Shown: positions 8,895 through 19,500 of the stretch, one piece after another
Layout: every line of letters begins with the position of its first letter
Position numbering within the stretch: the first letter of the stretch is position 1
DNA from: a virus
Length of the DNA stretch: 22,935 bases
Direction: 5' to 3' (one strand)
Virus record (IMG/VR): IMGVR_UViG_3300020442_004026
Location: 1-22,935 of that record
The notes under the pieces: model-generated
Databases searched by the model: none
Seen by the model: the letters and a program-made list of their open reading frames with translations, nothing else
Told to the model about the DNA's origin: nothing
Position numbers and translations under genes: made by a program

Positions 8895-10490
8895 TTAAAA
8901 CTCCAGAATGATCTTGATGTCTTCTTTTTGGCTAGCAGATCTAGGGATCGGCGGTCTATTATCTATGTAGATAATTTCTCCCGACTTAGTATCATACTCT
9001 GCGGTAGAAACACCTGCAGAAAAGTCCAGTCCTAACTGGTATATTCTATTATTTATTGTGGTTGTGATACCACCAAATGTGGTATTGATCTGAAGTGCAG
9101 GACCAATTAGAGATTCACTTTCAATAGTAACACCATAACCAACATCAGGTGTCGCTGTAAACGGAATGATGTTGAATGCGGTTTCACTAGAAGCGAGACC
9201 AGTTGGTTGATAGTACTTCAGAACACCTGTTACATTATCCCAAGATGCAACATAACCAATAGCAGTTGAACCTAGTCCAACAGTCTGTTTAATAACAGAG
9301 TCAACAGCATATGTGGTTGTAGTAGTTACACCAGCAAGTTTAAGTGCATTCAGTCCACTGACAAGTGCGGTATTGAGATTTTCTACCTGACTTCCAACAA
9401 CTTTTGGATTTCTCATTACCCCGACTCTAGCAAAATCATTACCCAAAATGATATCTGGGTTTGAATCGAGAGTTTCAAATCTAGAATACAATAGTACTCT
9501 ATAAGCACCCAGTTCACGATAGATATCATATCCATGTCCACCTTTTGGTGGGATAATAACTTTGAATGCAGAGAAGGATGTAGTACCTACACCAACATTA
9601 GATAGTTTTTCAAGTGGTCCAGCAGTTTCGGAACCAGGAGCACCTGGATAGAACTGAATTGTTCCATATGTGTATCCCTTACCACCATCAGTCACAAACA
9701 CTTCGGATACTTTTCCGAAAGAGTCAACAGTGATAGTTGCTTTACCTCCAGTACCATCACCCAAGATGGGTACATTTGAGAAGGAAGTAGAAATTGGCTG
9801 ATAATTAGATCCTCTATTGTCAATCAAAATGGTTTCGATTTTTCCATCAATTGCATTATCCTTGACAGAAATACTTTCACCCAGTTCACCCCAGTTTTCT
9901 GGAACTGGAACATATTCAATAGAGTCGAACTTAACAATCTCAGATGGTTTGATCGTATAAAGGTATTTCCAAATATATCCATCTCCAGAGGTACCTGCCG
10001 CTCTGGGTTCTAGGTCAACAAATGTTGGTTCATCGAAAGATGGACGACCCTTGGGGTTTTCTGGGTCTGTTCCGTTCGCCAAACAAGCATAGACTCTGAG
10101 ATCATCATTAATTACATAGTAATTACCTTCATATAGTGAGGATGAACCAGTTACAGGAGTTGGGTTATATACTGTATAATCATGTCTATACATTTCATAG
10201 GTTTGACCAGCAACCCACTCGACTTTTCTAACAAGTCGTCTAACATCTTGAGAGGTAATTTGCTTCAATGCAATTATACTCTCCCTCACCTGGATTTCCT
10301 CTTGGAATCCATCTAAAGGTGAAGGAGGATCTGTCGTCCAATCCGCAAAACCGCCCGTTTCGGGGGCGGTTGCGTTTGGAAGACCAATAAACGTATAGTA
10401 CTTATTGGTAGTGTCCCCAACTCCAGAAACACTCTTCAAAAAGTTCTCAGCGTTTAGGATTCTAAACTGGTCAGATATAATTGCAGGCAT
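8895..10490 (-). CDS. 8: Baseplate wedge subunit gp8, 531 aa
   Basis: In T4, gp8 is a dimeric wedge protein that joins gp7, gp10 and gp6 to build the baseplate. The N-terminal 200 residues follow the T4 gp8 plan: a start near FRILNAENFLKSV, YYTFIGLPN, a DPPSPLDGFQEEI stretch, MYRHDYTVYNP, and YYVINDDLRVYACL. GDGYIWKYLYTIKPSE follows at 169-184 and EYVPVPENW at 192-200, matching the T4 segment GDGYVWEYLFEIPP. T4 gp8 is 334 residues, so this one carries about 200 extra. Part of the excess is a GGxGY beta module near 245-285 (TDGGKGYTYG). There is no obvious Shine-Dalgarno; a late-promoter-like octamer lies 29 nt upstream. Its place between two giant structural genes fits a wedge operon. The gp8 call is firm; copy number and contacts are assumed from T4. 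Confidence 0.9.
   Translation of the reverse strand: MPAIISDQFRILNAENFLKSVSGVGDTTNKYYTFIGLPNATAPETGGFADWTTDPPSPLDGFQEEIQVRESIIALKQITSQDVRRLVRKVEWVAGQTYEMYRHDYTVYNPTPVTGSSSLYEGNYYVINDDLRVYACLANGTDPENPKGRPSFDEPTFVDLEPRAAGTSGDGYIWKYLYTIKPSEIVKFDSIEYVPVPENWGELGESISVKDNAIDGKIETILIDNRGSNYQPISTSFSNVPILGDGTGGKATITVDSFGKVSEVFVTDGGKGYTYGTIQFYPGAPGSETAGPLEKLSNVGVGTTSFSAFKVIIPPKGGHGYDIYRELGAYRVLLYSRFETLDSNPDIILGNDFARVGVMRNPKVVGSQVENLNTALVSGLNALKLAGVTTTTTYAVDSVIKQTVGLGSTAIGYVASWDNVTGVLKYYQPTGLASSETAFNIIPFTATPDVGYGVTIESESLIGPALQINTTFGGITTTINNRIYQLGLDFSAGVSTAEYDTKSGEIIYIDNRPPIPRSASQKEDIKIILEF
10349..10371 (-). other. GC-rich stem-loop inside the 5' part of gp8
   Basis: The minus-strand RNA can form a perfect 8-bp stem (AACCGCCC with GGGCGGTT) around a 7-nt loop CCGAAAC, followed by two more T. 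It is at codons 41-48 of gp8 (TAPETGG), in a gene that otherwise uses AT-rich codons. It resembles a weak intrinsic terminator or a pausing or stability element, but the U tract is only four, two of them paired. Function is unproven. Confidence 0.45.
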
Positions 10491-10519
10491 TTTGAGAAAG
10501 TTAGGTTTTTTCTATATTT

Positions 10520-10527
10520 TATTTATG
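10520..10527 (-). promoter_or_regulatory. 8: Late-promoter-like octamer CATAAATA
   Basis: The minus strand reads CATAAATA, 7 of 8 to the T4 late consensus. It overlaps the TAA stop of the giant gene (10523-10525) and ends 29 nt before the gp8 ATG. The 32-nt spacer downstream is AT-rich with no other feature. It would drive gp8, the DUF4815 protein and the 82-residue protein. Confidence 0.5.
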
Positions 10528-13500
10528 GACTTAATAGTCCCCTTGTTCTGAATACTTTAGGTGAAGTGCTCAGTCCAGTTAGACCATTATCACGATAAGA
10601 ATCAAAGTTCACAGGATTCAGTGTTGTAAGTGCTCTATTTTGATAATCATAGATCTTACCCCATGAATATCTACCATAGAACTCATTGGTACCAATACCA
10701 CTGAAGTCCTCACCTCTTGCGTAGACTTGAACAAAGTTGTTGTTGTCTCCGAGAGATGGAACGAAGTGACATGTTACGGTTACGATACCAGCAGAAGCAG
10801 GTGTTACGAAATCCGCACGATATACACCATCAAGGAAACTCTTCGCTGTACCAACAACAGATGCAGGGTAATTAGCCATACCACCAGAGAGTGTGGAAAT
10901 ACCCGTGAGTTGAGTACCGATTCCAACATTACTATCGGTGATGACGAAGTAATCTCCCTTACTGATCTGAGATGCAGTGACTCCATAATCATTTAGTGCG
11001 GAATAACCAACACCCAGGGTTCCATTATCATATTGTTCAGATTTTAGAACAAACTCAATCTTAGGTGAAGTGGTTCCAATTCCAGGCGTGCCCGCGAGGA
11101 AAGTATTAACACCAACGATTACGCCGTGATCACCTTCAGCCTTGATAGATCTAATATTCTCAAACTTGTAAGTATCAGATTGGACCATAACGGATGGAAC
11201 ATTAGTTTGAGAATATCCAAAACCACCATCAGTAACCGTAATACTGGTTACAATTCCATTCAGAACAGAAGATTCTGCAGTCGCTCTATGTGTGATTGGT
11301 GTTGCGTAGATTGCAGTCGCGCCGGCGCCCGCGGCAATAAATGCACCATCTGTAGAGAATCCTACATCATGGAAGATAGTTCTCAAGTCATTATTTTGTT
11401 TAGTACCTCTTTCATCCCAAACAGCAAGGTCAAAGGAGTAGAAGAGTTTTCCACTATCGGTGATTGCGACATAAAGATCATCATGATATTGAAGATCAAC
11501 AATGATATTAGAAGCACCGATATTGTTGTTGACAACAACGTATTGATCTCTGGTAACAGATTTAACAATTGTTCCATTTTCGCCCGCGGCAATGAAATTA
11601 GATCCATCCCAGATAATACATTCCAAGTTCCTAATTGTTGGAGTTGGATTCTGTGACCAAATTTCTGCGGTGGAAGAATTGATAATCTTACCTCCACTAC
11701 AAACACCAACGAAATAACCAAGTTGTGGACTATGTGCGACTGCATTGATGTTATTAAGAATTCCAGTGTATCTGTTGAAGAAACACGTAGATCCAATACC
11801 AGTTGCAACGAACGCAGAACCACCTGCACCAACTGCAACATACTTGTCATTTAGTGGTTCATAGATAATATCATTGATTGTACCTGTGAACGTAGTCAGG
11901 TTGGTATTAATAACACCAAATCCTGCGAGAGATTGTTGTTCAAAGATTGGGAGTCTTTCAAACGAAGTAACTGCGGTATCCGATGCAGTTGCTTTCCAGA
12001 TCATTGCGGATTGACCAACTGCAACAACATGATCAGTATTTCCAAGACCCGTAGAAACTACGGAGTTGAAGTGATACGTATTACCCGCGCCCGTGACGAT
12101 TTCAGAAGCAGACCATGTTTCGAGATCAAGTGAAGATGCAAATAGTGAACTATTACCAACTGCAACAAATCTTCTCTGTGCAGTTCCCTTATCAATGTGA
12201 TTGAAAATAGTGTAAGTTGTAATACCAGTGATTCCACTAATGGTTCCGCCTTCCCAGTTAAAGATAGGATCTTTTCTTGTGATCGCGGAAGCAGAAATTG
12301 TTACGATTGGACTTAGAGTATTTGCATAACCAACTCCACCACTGGATACTCCAATGGAGGTGATGCTGGAAGAAGTAGAAACATTTGCAACCGCAACGGC
12401 ACTTTCTGTTTCTTTATCCTCGATGATCAAAATGTCTCTAACGTTCTCATTCAAATTATCCAAATCAGTAAAGATCGGGAATGCATTGTCTACGTAGATT
12501 GTAGTGTCACCTGGTAGAATCTCATTGATAATAGTTGCACTTGGTCTGATTACGGATGTGTATTGAGGTCTAGATTTGGGGAATAGTGATCCAGTAATGA
12601 TCTTATCATTCTTCTGTTTTCTCCAAGTCAGAGGTCTACGCTTATCTGTATTGGTATCGATTCCGATACTACCATAAACAAAGGTTTCTAGTTGATCAGT
12701 AGCAACAATCTTTTGTACTGTTCTATTGAACTGATCAATGTCATAAGCATCAAGACGACTTTCGTTGATTTGAATTTGATCACCAACTTTAATAGTCTTA
12801 GGTGGATCAATTTCTTCAACGTCTGCAGAAGAACCTCTGTAGTAGAGGATACTGCAACTAGATCCTTCAAGTGGTGCCTCAGTGAAGAAGATTCTGGATC
12901 CTCTAAACTCATATGCAACACCTGGGACTTGAAGAACATCATTCAGATAGATGAAGATGTTATTGGTAACGTCTAGATCACTTCCATCAGGAACTCTCAG
13001 GGAGAGAATCTTCTTGACACCATCAATATTTGCACTCAAAGTAAACTTCTTCTTGAATCCGTTGAACTGATCCTCAATGCTGTTGAAAGCAATGAATTGA
13101 CCAGGATAGAATCCAAAGAACTTGTCGGTTTGAACTTCAGTGATCTTGAGTTGGAACTCTTCAAATTGTCTGAAGGTTGTTACGCCCGTGTTTGCAGTAT
13201 AGAAGTGTGGAATCGTATTGACTCCTGCTCTTACTGTGTATTGGGTGGAACTATTAACCTTGGTAACCAGGAAGTCCAGTGCTCCATCAGTACTATCTTC
13301 GGTATATCTTAGAACTCTCTGTACACTTGGTACCTTTTGAGTCATGCCGACTCTTTGTGCAGTACCGCCAGAAACATAGTCATGTGCGATGGTAGAAATA
13401 CCTGCATTGAAAGTGAAAGAAGTTGTAGATCCAACTGCATCAACCTTGAATGTGCTTCCGTGTGGAGAAGAACCTTCATATGGGAACTTATTCGTGGTGA

Positions 13501-16500
13501 AACCAACGCTTGCAGTACCACCAGTATCATAAGAATGTGGAATTGTGGAAACACCGATATTGATTACCATGGTGGATCCAGTGGTTCCCGCCATCAACTT
13601 AAATGTATCATAGGTTCCAGATAGTGCATTAGGAGAAGATGCAGGATATGCATCACCATAGTCATCAGTACCTGCAGGATATGGGAACTTAGTGGAAGAG
13701 AATCCAGCGTGTTCCGCAGTACATGTCAGGAAGATATCTGCAAGTCTTACATAATCATCAACTGTTTGTCCATGAGCAGCATTGGTGGTAATAGTGACAA
13801 TACCAGCGACTTCATTATAATCAAGTGCGGTTACATTGTAAGTGGTAATTCCAGTCGCATGTGCAGGGCAATTCAGAATAATGTCTTTAAGATTCACCCA
13901 CTCACCAACGGAAAGATCATGATCTTCTGTAAGAGTGATTGTAGTAACACCAACAGATTCGGTATAATCGAAACCATATAGAGGAATTGCACCAAATCCT
14001 TCATATGAGTGTACAATAGTTGAAACACCTGCGTTGACACGGAAAGTATTTGCGTCATCAACTTGAGTGACCTTGAAGGAGAAACCAGATGGAGAAGATG
14101 CAGGATATGCATCACCATAAGTGTTTACACCTGCACGATATGGGAACAGGGTTGAGGTAATGCCTGCATAGTTATCATAGTTTGCATCGGTACACTTCAG
14201 TTTGAGATCCGCAAGAGTTACCCACTCATTTGCGACCAAGTTATGTGCATCATGAGTTTCAATAACACAAACACCAGAGTTTTGTGAGTAGTTGAACGTG
14301 GAAATACCCAGTTCAGTGTAACCTGCGAATACATGAGGAATGGTGGAAACACCTGCCTGCATCGTGAAAGTAGTTACACCTGGAGAAGAGATTGCAGGGA
14401 AGACGAAACCATATGGAGCAGTTCCATCTGGGAAGATGTCTGTTGTTACTCCTGCATGTTCTTCAGTACAAATGAACTTAACGTTGTGTAGATAAACTTC
14501 GTCAGCAGTCTTATTTGACTTAATACCCTTGACCGTGATCGCGTTAGGAGTTGCACTTACAAATGTATGTGCGCTCGTATCTGTTCCACCAGCACCAACA
14601 TTGATTGTAACTTCATCACCAGTGACATCCGTAATCTCTAGGAACTTACCAGCAGCTGGATCAGTGGATCTTGGATATGTGTGGTTGGTAGCATTGCCAT
14701 CCAAAGCACAAGTAAATGTGAGTGAATTATCTTCTAGTCTGATGAAGTCTCCTTCTTCCAGGCTGTGTCCATAAACTGTAAGTGTAGTAAATCCAGTATG
14801 TGGACAATAGGTTGCAGTCGAAGGTGTAAGTCTTCTCTCAACATCAGAGGTGAGAACACCATGTGGATCCCAGGTAGTTACTGTGCAAATACCAGTTACG
14901 TTGTCATAAGTGAAGGACTTAATACCAACTTCATCATATCCACAAGTCAAACCAACACCAGTGATTCTTACATTATCAAGAACAGATAGATTATGTGCAG
15001 AACCAGTTGTAATGGTAGTGAATCCAGTAGTCTCATCATAGACTAGATTTGTAATCGATAGAGAATCGGTTCTAAATCCAGAACCTTCGATAAGACCAGC
15101 TGCCTTGATAACATCACCAACCTTATATCCAATACCAGGATTATCAATCTTAAAGTCAATGACACTGGAACCCTGACCAACAACTACAGAAAGACGTGCA
15201 TCTTGTCCATCACCACTGGTTCCGCCAGTATATTCTGCGGTCAGATTACTATATCCTGTTGGAATACCAATTCTGATTTCTGGTAGAGATGTTCCAGTGA
15301 ATCCAGTTCCTGCATTTACGATTGTCAGTCCATTTACTGTACCAGCAGCACTGACTGTTGCAGTGATTGTTGCTCCATATCCGATTGTGGACGCAATACT
15401 GACATCAGGTGCAGACTGATATCCAGTACCACCTTCGTTGATTGTAATAGTGTCAATTTGACCAAAATCATCGATGGTGACTGTTGCAGCTGCGCCAATC
15501 TTTGGTTCATATCCAAAGCTGTTGGTGATTTCAACTTTGGAAATCTTACCAGCCTTTGGTACTCCAGAGAGGAACTTCAGAGTGTTCACAGAAGGTCCAT
15601 CAACTGTATAATCAACGATTGGATCCTGTGGTACATTGTTAATCAGTACGATAGGATTGTTGTTGATATCAACAGCAGAGTTTACATCGTTGAAGATTGT
15701 TGTTGTCGTCTGATTTTGAGACTTAATTGCAAATTCAGTTGCAGCAACACCAGTGAAAGCTAGAGAAAGGTCATCGAATAGAAGATTCTTATCTTCTGGT
15801 TTAGCTGCATCAAAAGTTCTACTGAAGACTCTACCACCAAAGATAGAACCAGTCTGTAGACCTGCAGGTCCAATCTTACCGAATGGTGGGGATGAGAAGT
15901 GAATGACATCACCAACAATGTTGAAGTCACCTGTTAGAACTGTTACTGCTGCTCCAACTGTATGTGCTGCAGCAGGTGTTCCAAATGAACCTCTTTCCAG
16001 AACAACTTCATTAGTTGCACCAACTCCGATAGACTTAATAAGTGCATATTCTGCACCAATATTCAGAACATCATTAGTTCTGACAGAAGAAACTCCAGTA
16101 GCAAGTTTAGCAATTGTAGTAGTTGCAGATCCGATAGAATTCTTAAGATCTACACTTAGAGACTTGAATCTCAGTGGAGTCTGAATGATACCATCGATAG
16201 TAATAATCGAACTTGCATTTGGATCCTTATATTGAACACTATAAGTACCAACACCGACATCAGTTACATCGATGAAAGTTGCGGTGGTAGAAAGACCAAA
16301 TAGTTTGATCTGATTATCAGTAACCTTGAAGCAATATACCGTAGAAGGCATAGTCTTCGCACCCATTAGTGTTGGGGTAATTGTAATATCATCGGTAGAA
16401 TCTGTACCACCGATACCTGACTGAGGAATTGTAATTACAGAAGTTAAAGCATATCCAGAACCACCATTGACAACATCAACATTACTGATGTATCCAGAAG

Positions 16501-19500
16501 AACCTCTGGTGACATTGAAGATTGCACCAGTACCACCGGCAGGATCAGTTCCTGCAGTGACATTAGAGTAAGATTGATTTGCCTGAGTAGCGACTGCAGA
16601 AGGTCCAGTCTTAGTAACAACGAAAGTCAAGTCGTTTGCAGGAGACGCTGCTTGCATCTGTGTTCCAGCAATTGTGATTGTATCACCTACTGCGTATCCA
16701 CTACCACCCGCTGTTGGTTGAATAGATGTAGAGATAGGAACACCAGAACCATCATAGTTGATTGATACTCTAAACTCTGCGTCTGTTCCAGTACCACCAT
16801 TAGATCCAATACACTGAACAAATTGTGTTGTGGAGTTTGCATCAACTACAGATGTTGTAGAAATACCACTAATGGTTCCAGAGATTGCAATGTTGTATCC
16901 ATTTTCAAGAACTGCCGTACCACCGAAGGTATCGGAGATATTCATTACAACATCGAGAGTTGCATCTTCGACGAAAGAAGTTGTTCCGATGCCAACGTCA
17001 TCACCATTCTCCTTAACAAAGAGAAGTTCTTGACCAGTTTGGAAATTGTGATTAGCAATATTAATAATATTGTTGGCGATATCAAATGCACCCTCACTGA
17101 AGACATGCTTGAACAGACTTGTGTTATTATTCTTAAGTCTGAATGTGGATAGTCCAACTGCAATTCCACCTCTAGTCTTAGAGGGATAATAAATTTCTGG
17201 TGCAACATCTGTACCAAATCCAATAATTCCAGTAATAATTCCAACATAATTTGCAAGAGAGAATCTTACATCAGCACAATCTGCAGTACCGAATCCAACT
17301 GTTGGAATTCCTGCAAGACTGCTATTTCCAATTGCGACTGTTAGGATACCAACTAAGGTATCAATATCAGTTTGAATATCAGCATAATTGCTAGGATCAG
17401 TGTTTACACCAGTTACTGGATCAATTGGAATTCTTAAATCCTTATAGTTAAGATTATTGGTAATTGCAAGTTGCATATAGTCCGCAGAGGACTCGAAGAT
17501 GTAGATAGACTCATCTTCTTCACCAATAAGACCATCAAGTTTTTGAGTACCATCTGGTTTAAAGTAGAACTTGGTGTTTCTTACTGTATGTTGATTAGTA
17601 TCATATGAAATATCCTGTGCAACACCATCAACAATGTATTGAAGATCGCGACGACACTTCAGACCACCTGTAGTGTAAGTTCCAACATTTGCAGTTGGTA
17701 GACCAATTGTAGATCCAGCAGAAATTACGTCAACTGTAATTTGAGTTAGAGTTGTGAGAGTTTGTTGAACGTCTGCACAAGCAGCAGTAGATGTAATTGC
17801 AACATTAGGTCCACCACTACCAAAAGTAGAAGGTCCAACAGGTGCGGTTAGATCTTTAATGGTCAGTTGGTTGGAAACCGCCTTCTCCATGAAGATTCTA
17901 GCCTGACTGAATGCATAGATGGTCTGTGCCTCTTCACCAACAAATGTGCGTTCTGGATCGGTGATTGGATTACCAGCACCATCAAAATAGAAACCAGAGA
18001 AATCTCTAGTGTAAGTGTTACCACCAAGGAATGTGTCAATGGAAACTGCATCAACCAGTTTACCCATTTCACGTTTGTACTTGTCTTCCTTATTACTAAT
18101 GCTATTATAGATTAGAACTGTTTCATCCCATGCCTCATCAATGATTTCCTGTCTGTTATTTTGAATCATTCCATAGGAACGAAGATATCTAGACTTCGCT
18201 TCAGTCTGGGGAGAACCAGGGAAGTAGAAGTTTGGATATGCCTTAGAAACAGATGCAAGAGACTTGTCTAGAATTTCTTCTTTGTTGAAAACAATCAGAT
18301 CTCTAGAATCTTTGTTTCTAGTCAGATAGAAGTTTGCTGGATCATCAATAACCTCAAAGTTAAATCTCTGTTTGACTGCAGTCTGATAGAGAGTGGGAGG
18401 AGTTTGATTATTAATTACATATTGACCAATAAACTTGACATAGTGATATGCATAAAGGGTCTGGGCTGTTTCATTTGCAACATAAGAAACCCCTGCATTC
18501 CAATAGGTTAAACCCGCTTCGACAGACTTATTATTAGAATTATACTTAAGGTCATGTGCAACTGCATCGACAATAAATCCAGTATCTCTTAAACACTTCT
18601 CTCTACTATAAGTTGTACTCAATCCAATATTTGGATAGTTGTACTCAACTTTAGCAACAACTTCTTCTTGAATGAATTCTCTATTCAATCCAAGTAAATC
18701 TGCAGCATCTGCATATCTACCTCTAAGTTGTTGAGTAACAGTTCCATCAAACTGATCTGAGATATCATCAACCGCAAGAACTTTATTTGTTCTGTTAATG
18801 ATATATGGTTGCAGTTCTACACCCTCAGGGAAGAAGACCTTTTTAACGCTTCCGTCTGCAAGAGGTTCATCTTCATAAACAAGACCGAAATTAGTCTTAT
18901 CGAAGAAACTCATTTCACTATCAATATTGACACTCAATAGAGGTGTAGTATCTGCAAGAGTAACCTTCATCGAAGTGGACTTTGCGATACCAGAATTTAC
19001 TTCTGCAAGTGTTGGTTGGGTTTCAATATTATAGTTGGAGAACTCTTTGAATCCAGATGGATGGACAATAGATTTAACAGATTCTTTCCAGGTAGAATAT
19101 GGAATAGTAGACTTGAGTTCATAAGAGAACTTCTGGAAGTAATAGTTATCAGAAATACTTTGTAGATAATCATTTAGAATACCAGAAGACATATCTGCAA
19201 CTTGGGTCTTGGTTCTAGAAACGCCAAGATTTGCCTTCAAGGTAAAAGTATTAAAATAATCTACAGTTCCAATAATCTTGGAGTTTTCACCTCTTAGTTT
19301 ATCATTGACAAACAAGTTACCGATAGAGTTATTAATTCTGAGTTGGTTGACATCATTGTCCCAACCATTCTCCATTACGTTACCACTGAAGAATTGTGCA
19401 GTAACTTTCTCTCCAGACTGATATCTAACATCATCACTGAGAACCATATTAAAGACAGGCATGTCTTTTTTGTTGATGATGGTTCCTTGAGTAATTTCAC

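Larger units (their letters stand above)
13150..14990 (-). repeat. Tandem Cys/His/FPY modules in the giant protein
   Basis: About five to six related units follow each other. The fullest form is a strand (GVTTITLTEDHDLSVGEWV), LxxIxLxC, xxHAGxTTxxFPY, YGDAYPASSP, FKVTxVxxxNTF and a closing AGVSTIPHSY. Closing motifs appear as AGVSTIPHVF, AGVSTIVHSY, GVSTIPHSY, AGISTIAHDY and AGVNTIPHFY. The first unit (near 14650-14830) has the variant TFTCALDGNATNHTYPRSTD, a string I know from other marine phage proteins. One Cys and several His per unit are conserved. The fold and any metal binding are unknown. Confidence 0.75.

Noticed and set aside
9050-9057. AATAAATA inside gp8 as a promoter
   Set aside because: Internal to the gene, in an Ile-Asn-Asn stretch, and about 160 bp from the next start. 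It is explained by AT-rich coding.
10349-10371. Stem-loop as a true intrinsic terminator
   Set aside because: It lies early in gp8, and the T tract is only four with two paired, so efficient termination would abolish an essential gene. It is kept only as a structure of unknown role.
11126-11850. Plus-strand frame 11126-11656 and minus-strand frame 11383-11850
   Set aside because: Both overlap the propeller-coding region, whose repeat pattern in the main frame shows which frame is real. The alternatives look like out-of-frame translations.
11305-12171. Propeller as a sialidase or other glycan-cleaving enzyme
   Set aside because: I could not identify an arginine triad or other catalytic set; the repeats support a fold, not an enzyme.
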